Source of the DNA: Typha latifolia
Taxonomy: Eukaryota; Streptophyta; Magnoliopsida; Poales; Typhaceae
Direction of reading: 5' to 3'
Length of the DNA stretch: 64,000 bases
NCBI GenBank assembly: GCA_019914945.1
Contig: CM034100.1
Coordinates: 11,481,096-11,545,095 of the forward strand
Under the pieces are notes generated by a model. That model saw only the letters and a program-made list of their open reading frames with translations. It was not told where the DNA came from and ran no database searches. The position numbers were made by a program, and so were the translations under genes. Shown here piece by piece: positions 51,141 to 62,518 of this stretch (position 1 is its first letter; the number at the start of each line of letters is the position of its first letter).

Positions 51141-51635
51141 GTTTTGGTCCGAGTTCTTCAGATTGCAAGGGACTCAAATCAACTTGAGTTCAGCTTATCA
51201 CCCCGAGACGGATGGCCAAACCGAGGTGGTGAATCACGGACTGGAGCAATACTTGCAATGCTTTGTGGCGGAACGACCAAAGGATTGGGTCAAATTCTTT
51301 CCATGGGCTGAGTGGTCATACAATATTGCTCATCACTCTAGCATCGGCATGACCCCCTTTGAGGCGGTTTATGGGCGCACTCCCCCTGTCTTGCGTGCCT
51401 ATGATAGACTCGCGGCGACGGATAGGACCGAGCTTGACTTGGAGCTTGCTGATCAAGATGAAACATTGAGACTGCTCAAGACTCACCTAGCCACAGCCCA
51501 AAACCGCATGAAACAAACTCATGACAAAGGCCGACGTGAGCGAGAATTTGAGGTGGATCAATTGGTGTTCGTTCGAGCTCAACCGTATCGGCAATCCACA
51601 TTGAGACCAATTTTGAACCAAAAGTTGGGTTACAA
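51100..51635 (+). pseudogene. pol: A-family integrase core end and C-terminal domain
   Basis: Frame to 51630: GTIVSDRDHIFISEFWSEFFRLQGTQINLSSAYHPETDGQTEVVNHGLEQYLQCFVAERPKDWVKFFPWAEWSYNIAHHSSIGMTPFEAVYGRTPPVLRAYDRLAATDRTELDLELAD, then VDQLVFVRAQPYRQSTLRPILNQKLGY. The second D and the E are present. The first D was lost in the upstream deletion, with a frame change. The solo LTR-A interrupts after KLGY. Confidence 0.88.
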
Positions 51636-52569
51636 TGATATGATTCGGACTTCACCAACGTCGTCTCGAGCATGGATTCACTTTAGGAGTGTTTTTGTTT
51701 CATGTTTTAGTGTTTAATTTTCATTAAAATAAGTTTTCTATACGTCGCGTTCGAACGCGGGTGGAGTGAGTTCGAACGCGGTTTGTGAACGGGGTTGTGA
51801 ACATGGTGAAGAGAATGTACTGTGCATTCAAACGCGGTGCGTTCGAACGCACTGTGAACACCTGCATCACGTTCGCAAATACCGACAGGCGCGTTCAAAC
51901 GCCTGCATCGCGTTCGCAAATCCAGAAGAGCGAACTCGGTGCGTTCGAATGCGATCGGGCGAGTTCGAACGCGGTCGACGAAAATTGTGTTTTTAGGGTT
52001 AATTTGAGTTGTCAGTTAGCCTATAAAAGGATGTGGTAGGCAACCAAATTGATTATTGAATATTGAGAATTGAGTTTTGCCTTGCCTCCTTCGTCTTCTT
52101 CGCTCCCGTTCCCTCAATCCCCGGCGACGCCGCTTCTAATCTCCCTCGACTGGCCAATCACCCTAGTCCCTTAGGAGTGGCCCTCTCCTCCCCCTTCTTC
52201 CAATCTATCCAGCACTTGCCCCAACCCTTCCATCAACCATAACCCATCCACCACCACTTTTTCACCGGTGCCACCCCATTAACGCCGGTCCTCCACCAAC
52301 CATCATTACCTAGGATCTCGTGCCTCCATCCACAACTCCACAACTCGGATTCGCCTGAAACTTGATTTGTTGGAAATCTCGTTTCTAGGGCTACAACGTA
52401 TAAAAATTTCACATCGATCCAACGGCGGCATATTTCGAGATCTTATTTCAAAGTTCCGTTCAAGATCTAGTCCAGATCTGAGAATCGGAAGAGATCGATC
52501 TTTAGCCCCAAAGGAGAGATCGTAACAAGCTGGTATCAGAGCTCCATAGCTAGAGGCGTGATCGTATCA
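51636..52569 (+). repeat. Solo LTR-A with TSD TACAA
   Basis: 934 bp from TGATATGATTCGG to GATCGTATCA, flanked by TACAA at 51631-51635 and 52570-52574. Removing it restores the coding sequence ...KLGYKYYGPYR.... TTCGAA palindromes lie at 51748-51980, TATA box CTATAAAAGG at 52020-52029. The 3' end holds one buried primer-binding unit. Confidence 0.95.
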
Positions 52570-52918
52570 TACAAGTACTACGGTCCGTACCGAGTGCTAC
52601 AACGAATCGGTCCAGTAGCTTACCGGTTGGACCTACCTAAAGGAACTAGGATACATCCGGTCTTCCATGTATCAGCATTGAAGGCCCAGATCTGGCCTAA
52701 CCATGTGGTGGGTTCGGCCTTACCCGAACTAATGGAGAAGGATGGCCCCACTAAACCGGTCCGAGTATTAGGCCACAGGAGAAGATGCCATGGGACCAGA
52801 TTAGAGACTGAAGTGCTAATTGAGTGGCTGGGCAAATCTACTGACGAGTCTACCTGGGAGCTAGAGTTCGATATCATGGATCGCTTTCCAAACTTCAAAC
52901 CTTGAGGACAAGGTTGCG
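52570..52918 (+). pseudogene. pol: Chromodomain of A element
   Basis: Frame 52558-52905 carries KYYGPYRVLQRIGPVAYRLDLPKGTRIHPVFHVSALK, then the chromodomain RVLGHRRRCHGTRLETEVLIEWLGKSTDESTWELEFDIMDRFPNFKP. The strand conservation (EVLIEWLG, STWE) matches chromoviral chromodomains. It follows directly from integrase once the solo LTR is removed. The element end GCGGAAGCGTGGTGGAT comes next. Confidence 0.88.
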
Positions 52919-52932
52919 GAAGCGTGGTGGAT

Positions 52933-53900
52933 TGATACGATTCGGACTTCACCGACGTCATCTCGAGCATGGATTCACTTTAGGAGTCTTTTTATTTCAT
53001 GTTTTAGTGTTTAATTTCTATTAAAATAAGTTTTCTGTAAGTCGCGTTCGAACGCGGGTGGAGTGAGTTCGAACGTGGTTTGTGAACGCCTGCATCGCGT
53101 TTGCAAATACCGACAAGCACGTTCGATCGCGCGTTCGAACGCTTACATCGCGTTTGCAAATCCAGAAGAGCGAACTCAATGCGTTCGAACGCGGTCGGGC
53201 GAGTTCAAACGCGGTCGACGAAAATTGTGTTTTTAGGGTTAATTTGAGTTGTTGGTTAGCCTATAAAAGGATGTGGTAGGCAACCAAATTGAAGATTGAT
53301 TATTGAGATTGAGTTTTGCCTTGCCTCCTTCGTCTTCTTCGCTCCCGTTCTCTCAATCCCCGGCGACGCCGCTTCTAACCTCCCTCGTCCGTCTAATCAC
53401 CCTAGTCCCTTAGGGGTGGCCCTCTTCTCCCCCTTTGTCCAATCTATCCAACAATTGCCCTAATCCTTCCATCAACCACAACCCTTCCACCATCACTTTT
53501 CACCGGTGCCACCACATTAACGCCGGTCCACCTTCATCCACCATTACCTAGGATCTCGTGCCTCCATCCACGGATCCAAAACAGAGCATCCTGATGTTTA
53601 GCCACTAAATGAACGATATCTCGAGATCCCCAACTCTGATTCGCCTGAAACTTTATTTTTTGGAAAGCCCTTTTCCGGTTCTACAAGATATCAAAATTTT
53701 ACACCGATCCGACGGCTGAATGTTTTGGGATCTTATTTCAAAGTTCCGTGCCAGATCTAGTCCAGATCAAGAATTGGAAGAGATCGACCCTTCACCAAAA
53801 AGGCGAGATCGTATCAAGCTGGTATCAGAGCTCCATAGTCAGAGGCGTGAACGTATCAAGCTGGTATCAGAGCTCCATAGCCAGAGGCGTGATCGTACCA
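52933..53900 (+). repeat. LTR-A, 3' LTR
   Basis: 968 bp from TGATACGATTCGG to GATCGTACCA. It has two buried primer-binding units (TGGTATCAGAGC at about 53820 and 53862), against three in the 5' LTR. TTCGAA palindromes lie at 53050-53190, TATA box near 53263-53272. A segment of the palindrome region present in the 5' LTR is missing. Confidence 0.92.
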
Positions 53901-54229
53901 TGCGAATGCCTACATACGTTCACATTGGCGGAGAATGCGAATTCTGCTTTGGAATGCATTCGACCCCATTTGATCGTGATCGGCGAGAATTCATTGTTAC
54001 TAGGTTATTATTTATCATTTTGGCTTATTGGGTTAGCCTCTTAAGATCTGAGTGGCAACCAAGATGATTATTATGAAGGAATATTGATTTTTATCCTTTC
54101 CCTTTCTCTCTACCCTAATCTTCCTTCCTTTTCATTCAAGCCCTAGTCGTGCGCCATCTCGACACCGGTGATCTTCTAATCTCCCTCGTCTATCCAGTCC
54201 TCCCTCCTATTTGAGATCTCAACCGCTTC

Positions 54230-55112
54230 TGATGAATTCTTGTACCAAAAGATAAGCTACGGAATGATTTCTTCAAGATCTGGATTTATTATAAGAATCA
54301 GTCCATGCAACCATGGGAACATATTTGTCAAATATTCTCTTATATTTAGAAAATTATGAAACCATATGGATTAGATCCGTAACTCCCTAATCTACAATTT
54401 CTGTATTTACACCCATTGCAGATTCAAAATAAAACTTGGATGAAAACATGAAAGAACGCAGGTGATGATGGTGGTGACGGTTGGAGTGGATGTTAAGGTT
54501 ATGGATGATTATGGAGATGAAGGTGGATGGTGGATATGGTTAAGGGATATAGACAAAGTAGAAGAATTGGTTGAGTTCCCAAAGAAGATGGAGGAATTGA
54601 TAGTCGAGGGAGATTAGAAGTTAGGAGAGATCTTGCCAATAGTAGAGGTGGAAGGATGGTGAGGAGGGAGGAGAGAGATTAGGGTGGATAGAAGATAGAG
54701 AGGCAAGAAACTAATATTCTAATAGCATAATGAATTTGTCTACCATCCACATATTTATAGATGCTAGCCAACAAGTCCTGACAACAATAACTAACCCTAA
54801 TTCTAAAGGATTCCCACCGATCGCGTTCGAACGCACCCGATCGCGTTCGAATGCACCCGATCGCGTTCGAACGCACAAAAGGCATACTCTATTTGTGCGA
54901 ACGCGATGTAGGCATTCGAACGCAGCATTCGAACGAACCCGACCACGTTTTAACATACTTTTTGCATCCTTTGTATTTGCGAACCTGATGTAGGCGTTCG
55001 CAAGGGCGTTCGAACACGACCCCTCTTGCGTTCGAATGCAACCTACAGGAATTTTATTTTAATAAAAATAAATAACTAATGCAGTAAGAAAAGATCCTAA
55101 CTAAATTTATCA
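54230..55112 (-). repeat. LTR-B, 3' LTR of outer B element
   Basis: From TGATGAATTCTTGTACC to AAATTTATCA, 883 bp. TATA region ATATTTATAGATGCTAGCC at 54751-54770 (plus), GCGTTCGAACGC array at 54825-55040. To the right is GCCCACCATGCTTCC and the pol tail. Confidence 0.85.
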
Positions 55113-55329
55113 GCCCACCATGCTTCCCTCACCTTGCCCTTATGGTGTAAAGTCGGAGAAACGCTCTTAGATATCCGTCACCAACTCCCATGTCGCCTTA
55201 TCAGATGGCTTGCCAAGCCACTCGACTAAAATCTCCATATCTAATCTAGTACCATGATGTCGTTAGCGCCTAGATAGATTCAGGCCGCATGTAACAATTT
55301 CTATTACAATCCATTATTTGCTAGAACCC
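55113..55329 (-). pseudogene. pol: Chromodomain tail and integrase remnant of outer B element
   Basis: Minus: ...HHGTRLDMEILVEWLGKPSDKATWELVTDI..RFSDFTP (55113-55270) is the chromodomain end. It joins at about 55276 to the start of the integrase zinc-binding segment, ending TTGCTAG before the inner element. Integrase core is deleted. Confidence 0.7.
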
Positions 55330-56192
55330 TGATAGATTCTCAAACTAAAGATAGGCTACGTAATGATTCCTTCAAGATCTGGATGTATTACAGGAATCAG
55401 TCCGTGCAACTATGGGAAAATATTCGATAGATCTTCTCCGGTAGTCAGAAAATTACGAAACCAATTGTATTAGATCCATAACTTCTTGATCTATAACTTT
55501 CGTACGTACGCTCTTCACAGATTCAAACTGTAGCAGGGATGAAACCATGGAATAACATGGGTAATGATGATGGTGATGAGTGGAGTGGATGTTAGGGTTA
55601 TCGATGGATATGGAGATGAAGGTGGATTGTAGATGTGATTTAGGGATATAGACGAAGGTAATGAAGTGGTCGAGATCCCAATAAAGAGGGGTGGCTCGAC
55701 AGTCGAGGGAGATTGGAAGTTAGGAAAAACCTTGCCAACGGTAAAGGTGGAAGGATGGTGAAGAGGGAGGAGGAAGATTTGGGTAAATAGATGATAGAGA
55801 GGCAAGAAATCAATAATCCAATAGGATAATAAATTTGGCTGCCATCCACATATATATAAAGGCTAGCCAACTAGCCCTAAAATAATATGTAACCCAAATT
55901 CTAGAGAATTCCCGCCGATCGCGTTCGAACGTGCCTGATCGCGTTCAAACGCAGCAAAAGACGTTCTTTGTATGTGCTAATGCGATGCAAACGATCGAAT
56001 GTGAGCGTTCGAACTCGCCCGACCACATTCGAACGCACAATATGCGTTCTCTGTATTTGCGAACCTGATGTAGGCATTCGCAAGGGCGTTCGAACATGAC
56101 CCTACCTGCGTTTGAACGTGACTTACATGAATTTTATTTTAATAAAAATAAACAACTAATGTAGTAAGAAAATATCCTAACTAAACGTATCA
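55330..56192 (-). repeat. LTR-B, 3' LTR
   Basis: 863 bp from TGATAGATTCTCAAAC to AACGTATCA. GGCTGCCATCCACATATATATA promoter block near 55837-55858, palindromes at 55919-56120. Longer than its partner, which has lost part of the palindrome region. Confidence 0.88.
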
Positions 56193-57500
56193 GCCCACCA
56201 TGCTTCCCTCACCTTACCCTCGAGGTGATAGGTTGGGGAAACACTCCAAGATATTAGTCTCCAACTCCCATGTAGCCTCATCAGATGGCTTGGCAAGCCA
56301 CTCAACTAGAATCTCTATCTTTATTCTAGTACCATGTCATCTCGTCTAGCAAGTACTCGAACTAGCTCTACAATCTCTGTCTCCTCCAATGGCTCCGGTA
56401 AAATAGATCCAATGACCTCGTGATCTCAAATCTGCTCCCTCAGCCATGAAACATAGAAGATAGGATGCACTCCCGACCCCTTCGGTAGCTTCAAACAATA
56501 TGCAACTAGACCAATACGCTCCAACACTCGAAATAGACCAAAGTAGCGATGTGCTAACTTCTGGATTCACATCGTACGTAAGGTCACCTGTCGATACGGT
56601 TGCACCCTCACAAACACCCAACTGCCAATGTCAAACTCCTGCTCCCTATGGCTACGATCATAAACTTGCTTCATGGGATTTTGAGCAAGTTTAAGATGAG
56701 CACGCAACCTCCTCAATGTGGCGTCTCTATCCATCAACGCTAAGTCCACCTCCGTCTGATCTGCAGATGCCATTGGATCATAAGCGCACTACGTTAGAGT
56801 CATGCATTGCTTGATTGACCATCATCTCGGCATCGCTGCAACAAAGCACCTCAAGTACTGCTCAATGCCTCGATTAACCACCTCGGTTTGGCCATCCGTC
56901 TGTGGATGGTAGGCCAAACTGAAATTCAATCGAGTCTCCCGGCAATGTGAAAACTCAGTCCAAAAATCAATCATAAATACACAATCACAATCCGAGACAA
57001 TTGTGCGTGGCATGCCATGTAACCGAGCAACATCTATAACAAAAATTTCAGCCACCAACTTGGCTGAAAACGGATGTAACAATGCCGAAAAGTACGCATA
57101 CATGCTCAATCCGTCAACCACCCCAAAATAAAGGAATAACCACGTACCAGCAGAAGACCCGCTATGAAATCCATAGATATGTCTTCCCAAACATGGTCCG
57201 GTATAGGTAAAGGCTAAAGTAATCCGACCGGTTTCAATGTGGTTGCCTTAGCCCTTTGACAGACTTCGCAAGCACGTTCAAAACTCTTCACATCTCGCCT
57301 CAATCCTGGCCATGTGCAACTCTGAGATATCCTCCTATAGGTCCTCTGAGATACCCCTCATGACCAGCCTCTAGAGTTTGGTAGAAGTGCTCTAACAATT
57401 TCTATCGCAATCCATCATTTACGAGCACCTGAATGCATCCGCGATCCAGCAGCAAACCGCCTTGATTCTCCAACTCTAGATGGCGCTCCAGATCATCCAT
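56193..57500 (-). pseudogene. pol: B-family integrase and chromodomain
   Basis: Zinc-binding part near 57240-57420 (EAGHEG...SQSCTWPGLRRDV). Core 56822-57190: [57 protein letters not shown], then [32 protein letters not shown] has become SDCD. C-terminal ASADQTEVDLALMDRDATLRRLRAHLKLAQNPMKQVYDRSHREQEFDIGSWVFVRVQPYRQVTLRTM (56567-56773). The segment between at about 56820 has a deletion. Chromodomain 56193-56350 is degraded. Confidence 0.85.
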
Positions 57501-58240
57501 CACCACCTACAACAATCTCAAAATATCCAAGTCAGATGTACATGCATAGCTTAGCTCGTCAAGGAAGGGAAAGGTAGGAGAAGATTAGGCTGCAAACTAG
57601 GCGGTATTGATTTGGCGCGATAGTGCATCCGCCGATCTATTTTCCGTTCCCTTCTTGTATTATATTACATAATCATACCCCAACAATTTTGTGACCCATC
57701 TCTGCTATGCTAGAGTGTGTATATGCTGTCCCATAAAGTATTGAAGACTACTTTGATCGGTTCATATAATGAATCGTCTACCGATCAAATAAGGCCTCAA
57801 CTTTGACACCGAATGCAGAATTACTAACATCTCTCTCTCATAAGTCGATAATTGTTGAGATTTTTATGACAAAGCCTTACTAAGATAGGCAATGGGACGT
57901 CCTCCTTGCATTAGTACAGCTCCTCTGCCAACACCCGACGCATCACATTCCACAATGAACTCTTTGGTGAAGTGCGATAACGCTAGAATGGGTGTCGTCG
58001 TCATTGCTATTTTCAGTTTTTCAAAGGCTAAAGTAGCTTCATCAGTCCATCTAAAGAGTCCTTTTTCAACAAAGAAGTGAGAGGACCAGCGATCTTGCCA
58101 TATCCAGAGATTAATCGACGATAATATCCGGTCAGCCCCAAAAATCCTCTCAATGCAACCTTTTGAGGATCCGCCGCTACACCATGCACTGAAATGATGT
58201 GGCCTAAAAGCCCCACTTGTGGTACTCCCCGTAGGCACTT
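57501..58240 (-). pseudogene. pol: B-family RNase H and RT connection
   Basis: Frame 57864-58238 covers [11 protein letters not shown]/[69 protein letters not shown]. The D-A-S catalytic segment is kept. After a stop come KSQQLSTYEREMLVILHSV, RPYLIGRRFII, TDQSSLQYFMGQHIHTL and LGYDY.I.YKKGTENRSADALSRQINTA. A short deletion around 58155 removes part of the connection. Confidence 0.85.
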
Positions 58241-58258
58241 GGACTTCTTAATCTTTAA

Positions 58259-58933
58259 TTAATTTTGCTTCAATAATTTCAGCATATCCTCCAAATGCCT
58301 CCAATGCTCTAATTCAGTCCAGCTATACACCAAAATGTCGTCAAAAAATACCAAGACATACATTCGCAAGAGAAGCCAAAATAGATCATTCATGAGGCCT
58401 TGAAAGGTAGTTGGAGCATTAGTGAGACCAAAAGGCATCACCCAAAACTCGTAATGCCCGTCCATAGTTCGAAACGCAGTTTTGTGCACATCCGCTGGGT
58501 AAACTCTAATTTGATGATACTTGGCCCTCAAGTCAAGCTTGCTGAATATAGTCGCCCCTACAAGCTCGTCCATCAATACCTTGATAACCGGAATAGGATA
58601 CCGGTCCTTGATGGTAATAGCAATTAGTACCCGATAGTCGACACAAAAATGCCATGTTCTGTCCTTTTTTCGCACCAATAGCGCGGGAGATGAGTATGAG
58701 CTATGACTTGGTTTAATGAGATCTTGCTCCAACATCTTGGCTACCATCTTTGAGATAACTTCTTTTTGAACATGTGGATACCGATATGGCCTCATGTTCG
58801 CTAGTGTAGCGCTGGGTACAATCTCTATGCGATGGTCCACCGCTCTCCTCGGTGGCAACTCCTGTGGTTCCTCAAATAGTCTAGAAAAGTTATCTAATAA
58901 ATTAGACAATTCAATGGTAGGACCTGAACTCAT
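58259..58933 (-). pseudogene. pol: B-family reverse transcriptase (224-codon open frame)
   Basis: Open RT from [97 protein letters not shown]. It continues through [58 protein letters not shown] to LVFFDDILVYSWTELEHWRHLEDMLKLLKQN. FFDD is intact. K replaces G in [10 protein letters not shown], and a stop follows LLKQN. It is the best RT in the window. Confidence 0.9.
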
Positions 58934-59640
58934 TGAGGCTCATCTCCTGCTGGTCATAACTAAAGAAGATAGGCTAAATCATACGCACAAGACAGCCCCT
59001 TCATGGGCTACATCGCAGGAATCGGCGAAGACAGAATGCCATCAAGCCACACATCTTTGTTTCCTTGTTTAAATTTCATCCACATGCTCCGGAAATTAAA
59101 TGTGACGGGTCCCAAACACAGTAACCACTAAATACGAACGACAATGTCTTCTCCTCGCAGCGCCAACCGGTGCAAGTTCACAATGATGTCGTGTCCTTGC
59201 ACTCGTATACCGTCCCGACGACACAAGCTCTCCGCCTTAAGTTTCGTGCCATCTCCAATAGCAATGTCAAATCCCGTGGTTGGTTCGACATCCAAACCCA
59301 ATCTCCTCACTAACCTCTCATCTAGAAAGTTGTGTGTACTCTCCAAATCGATGAGGATGTGCACACAATGCTTTCTAAGGGAGTTGTCTATGCGTAACGT
59401 CCTCGGCGTGGAAGTATCCGAATATGTATGCATCGATATTTCAGCTTGGATATCTTCTTCCGCACCCACCTCAACGGCCTCCTCATGGACCTCCTCTGGA
59501 CAGTCACCATCATCAACAACCGCATCATCCTCCTCAAGACCATCTATAAGCATCACACTCCCAATCGATTTAGAACACCGATGACCAGGGGTGAAACGCT
59601 CATCATATCGAAAGAAAAAGGCCCTTCGCTCTTCGTTCCT
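58934..59640 (-). pseudogene. pol: B-family protease, linker and zinc knuckle
   Basis: Frame 59128-59556: acidic linker, AEISMHTYSDTSTPRTLRIDNSLRKHC, protease LIDLESTHNFLDERLVRRLGLDVEPTTGFDIAIGDGTKLKAESLCRRDGIRVQGHDIIVNLHRLALRGEDIV. D-S-G has become D-L-E. Knuckle near 59570-59640 (YDERFTPGHRCSKSIGSVMLIDGLEED) has lost one Cys. Linker toward RT at 58934-59100. Confidence 0.85.
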
Positions 59641-60870
59641 CCATCTGGGCAGGTGTGAGAGTTCGAATGGGGGGTCTTATGCCTCCTCTAACATCGGAAG
59701 AAGGTCTCAAAGGTGGTCGTGGTCTAGTACTCGTAGCCGCTATTTTTAAAACTGCAGAATTTCCAGTCGGCATTCTAGGTGCAGATTGCCATTCTCGGTT
59801 GCCCCAATTGGTTTTTACTGCCATCTTTAGAGCCTTATGTTTTTGCTCCATCCTCACGGCCTTCTCAAAGGCCTCCTCAAGAGTAGTAGGTCAAATAGCA
59901 CGAACATCTACCTGAGTCTCATCCCAAAACCCTAAAATAAATGTGCCCATTAATGTTGGTTCAGGCCAAGGTGGCTCAGAACAACTACTAACTCTTTCAA
60001 ACTCAGCTTGGTACTCTAATACGGTTGTCCTTTGAACCATCTTGCTTAATATGGCAGCAAAATCTTCTTATGCCACTGTTCCAAATCTGCGTGTAATCCT
60101 CCTACAAAAATTAGCCCATCCGGTAAATCCTTCACCACGAATAATCGATCTATACCAATGCAATGCCGTTCCTTGGAGGTGAAAGCTTGCCATCTGGACT
60201 TTTGCATCTTCCGCTGTACCTTGACCATCAAAATATTGTTCAACTTGAAACACCCAATCCATTGGATCACCGCCTTAGAATTTTGGGAAATCCAAGAATG
60301 TGGTTCTCCCCCGAATAACATTGTCGCGTTCGCGAAAGATCCTTAGTTCAGGTCTAAAACTTTGTGCAAGTTGATCCCCTTCTCTAAATCTTTGAGAACG
60401 TCCATCACCATCTCCAAAAGGATCAACCTCATCCTTAAAGTGCCAATCCTCCTCATCGACGAAGCGCACCGATGCCGAACGCCTATCGAGTTCTACCACT
60501 GTCGGTCTTGGGTTTTGCAACGGAGGTGGAGAATGATGTGTGGGCATAGGTAAGAGGGGATTATTGGCACTCGCATGACGCACCTAGACCTTTGGGGTAT
60601 CAGTTCGATGAGGTCTCACCACTGGTCCTTCTTGAAACTCCGATCGTCGTCGAGGAGATGACGAATCAAATCAGTTCATGACATATTCCTTGAAATCATT
60701 GTGATCCTTTTGAATTGAGTTAACTCTATGCATCAATGTATGGAACATGCCCCTAAGTTCATCCATATTCGCACTTATGGATTGAGTCTTCCCTTGTCGG
60801 TGTGCTCTCCATAGGTCTCCTTGTTGATGTCATCTTCCTTGTTTCAACCATTAATGGAGGTCTAAGGTTC
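59641..60870 (-). pseudogene. gag: B-family gag
   Basis: C-terminal AVRMEQKHKALKMAVKTNWGNREWQSAPRMPTGNSAV (59603-59857). Core DWVFQVEQYFDGQGTAEDAKVQMASFHLQGTALHWYRSIIRGEGFTGWANFCRRITRRFGTVA (60068-60262). Hinge ASVRFVDEEDWHFKDEVDPFGDGDGRSQRFREGDQLAQSFRPELRIFRERDNVIRGRTTFLDFPKF (60275-60583). N-terminus near 60600-60865. Frameshifts separate these. Confidence 0.85.
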
Positions 60871-60874
60871 GCCT

Positions 60875-60886
60875 GCTCTGATACAA
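60875..60886 (-). promoter_or_regulatory. Degenerate primer-binding site
   Basis: GCTCTGATACAA instead of GCTCTGATACCA, four bases inside the 5' LTR boundary at 60890. Confidence 0.7.
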
Positions 60887-60889
60887 AAT

Positions 60890-61694
60890 TAATAGATTCT
60901 CAAACCAAAGATAGCCTACATAACGATTTCTTCAAGATCTGGATGTATTATAGGAATTAGTCCGTGTAACTATGGGAAAATATTCATCAAATATTCTCTA
61001 GTAGTCAGAGAATTATGAAATCAATTATGTTAGATCTATAACTACTTGATCTACAACTTTCATATTTACACTCTTTGCAGATTCGAACTATAGTGGGTAA
61101 TAGTGGTGGTAATGGATAAAGTGGATTTTAGGGTTATGGATGCATATAGAGATGAAGGTGGATTATGGATGTGATTTAGGGATATAGACGAAGGGAACGA
61201 AGTGGTTGAGATCCCAAGGAATAGGGGTGGCTCAATAGTTAAGGGAGATTCAAAATTAGGAGAAACCTTGCCAACAGTAGAGGTGGAAGGATGGTGAAGC
61301 GTGAGGAGAGAGATTAGGGTAGAAAGATGATAGAGAGGTAAGAAATCAATAATCCAGTAGGATAATAAATTTGGCCACCATCCACATATATATAGAGGCT
61401 AGCCAACAAGTCCTAAAACAATATGTAACCCTAATTCTAGAGGATTCCCACCGATCGCGTTCGAACGTGCCCGGTCGCATTCGAACGCACCCAAAGAGGT
61501 TCTCTGTATGTGCAAATGCGATGTATGCATTCGAACGCACAATATGCGTTCTCTATATTTGTGAACCTGATGTAGGTGTTCGCAAGGGTATTGAAAGGCA
61601 ACCCAACCTGCGTTTGAATGAGACTTACAGGAATTTTATTTTAATAAAAATAATCAACTAATGTAGTAAGAAAAGATCCTACCTAAACGTCTCA
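60890..61694 (-). repeat. LTR-B, 5' LTR
   Basis: 805 bp from TAATAGATTCTCAAAC to ACGTCTCA. ATATATATAGAGGC TATA region at 61386-61399, palindromes at 61458-61540. It matches the 3' LTR across its length apart from a deletion in the palindrome section. Confidence 0.88.
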
Positions 61695-61699
61695 CACCC

Positions 61700-62455
61700 G
61701 AATGCATTCGCAGTCCAGCAGCAAACCGCCTCGATTCTCCAACTCTAGATAGCGCTCCGGATCATCCAACACCTCCTTCAACAATCTCATAACATCCGGG
61801 TCTGATGTACTTGCATACCGCAGCTCGTCAAGTAAGGGAAAGGTAGGAGAAGAATATACTGCGAGCTCGGCAGTATCAGGTTGGCGCGATAGTGTATCTA
61901 CCGCTCGGTTTTCCACTCCCTTCTTGTATTGGATTTCGTAATCATACCCCAACAATTTTGTGACCCATCTCTGCTGTGCTAGAGTGTGTATACGCTATCC
62001 CATAAATTATGGAAAAATCCTTTGATTAGTTCGAATGATGAATCACATACCGATCAAATAAGGCCTCCACTTTGTCACCTCATACAAAATTGCCAATATC
62101 TCTCTCTCATAAGTCAATAATTGTTGGGATTTTTGTTATAAAGCCTTACAAATAAAGGCTATCGGACGTCCTCCTTATATTAGTACGGCTCCTATGCCAA
62201 CTCCTGACGTATCACATTACACAACGAACTCTTTGGTGAAGTTTGATAGAGCTAGAATGGGCGCCATTCTCATTACTGTTTTTAGTTTTTCAAAGGCTGT
62301 ATTGGCTTCATCCATCCATCTAAAAGAGTGCTTCTTCAACAAAGAAGTGAGAGGAGCAGCGATCTTCCCATACCCGGCGATGGTAGTAGGAATATCCTGT
62401 CAGCCCTAAAAATTCTCTCAATTCGGTGGTGGTAGTAGAAATAGGCCAAGCGGTC
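61700..62455 (-). pseudogene. pol: RNase H of outer B element
   Basis: Frame 61692-61955: LGYDYEIQYKKGVENRAVDTLSRQPDTAELAVYSSPTFPLLDELRYASTSDPDVMRLLKEVLDDPERYLELENRGGLLLDCECIRV, i.e. RNase H end into integrase start. Further right, degraded LIGRYVIHHSN, SQKSQQLLTYEREI, then KLYQTHQRVRCVMRQELA-like and ATIAFEKLKTV (62200-62310). At about 62455 a deletion joins it to the primer-binding cluster, so gag, protease and RT are gone. Confidence 0.75.
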
Positions 62456-62518
62456 TGTTAGTCTCTGATACCACTTTGTTAGGCTCTGATACCAGTATAA
62501 TAAGCTCTGATACCACTT
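62456..62518 (-). repeat. Primer-binding-site tandem units
   Basis: Three copies of the CTCTGATACCA(C/G) complement, spaced about 24 bp, precede the LTR at 62519. Sequence between them includes TTTGTTAGG and ATAATAAG, LTR-end-like. Confidence 0.75.

Larger units (their letters stand above)
47692..53900 (+). mobile_element. Plus-strand LTR-A element without RT, nested solo LTR
   Basis: 5' LTR 47692-48765, primer-binding site 48769-48782, gag 48811-49875, protease-integrase frame 49884-51140, integrase C-terminus to 51635, solo LTR-A 51636-52569, chromodomain 52570-52918, 3' LTR 52933-53900. TSD TGCGA at 47687-47691 and 53901-53905. RT and RNase H are absent. Host is LTR-F. Without the nested LTR and its TSD it is about 5.27 kb. 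Confidence 0.93.
47460..54229 (+). repeat. LTR-F split by an LTR-A element
   Basis: TGTAATTCGGACACCACCGA starts LTR-F at 47460-47691. It resumes at 53906-54229 after the A element and its duplicated TGCGA. The right part has GGCTTATTGGGTTAGCCTCTTAAGATC and GGCAACCAAGATGATTATTATG, matching 46240-46275 in reverse. It stops near 54229, where LTR-B begins. Confidence 0.8.
55330..61694 (-). mobile_element. Near full-length LTR-B element
   Basis: 3' LTR 55330-56192; chromodomain/integrase, RNase H, RT, protease, knuckle and gag 56193-60870; 5' LTR 60890-61694. TSD is AACCC (55325-55329) and CACCC (61695-61699), one base changed. Flanks together restore an integrase segment seen at 27174 and 57418. 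It is the only B copy with all pol domains and both LTRs, but each gene has stops. Length 6365 bp. Confidence 0.9.
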
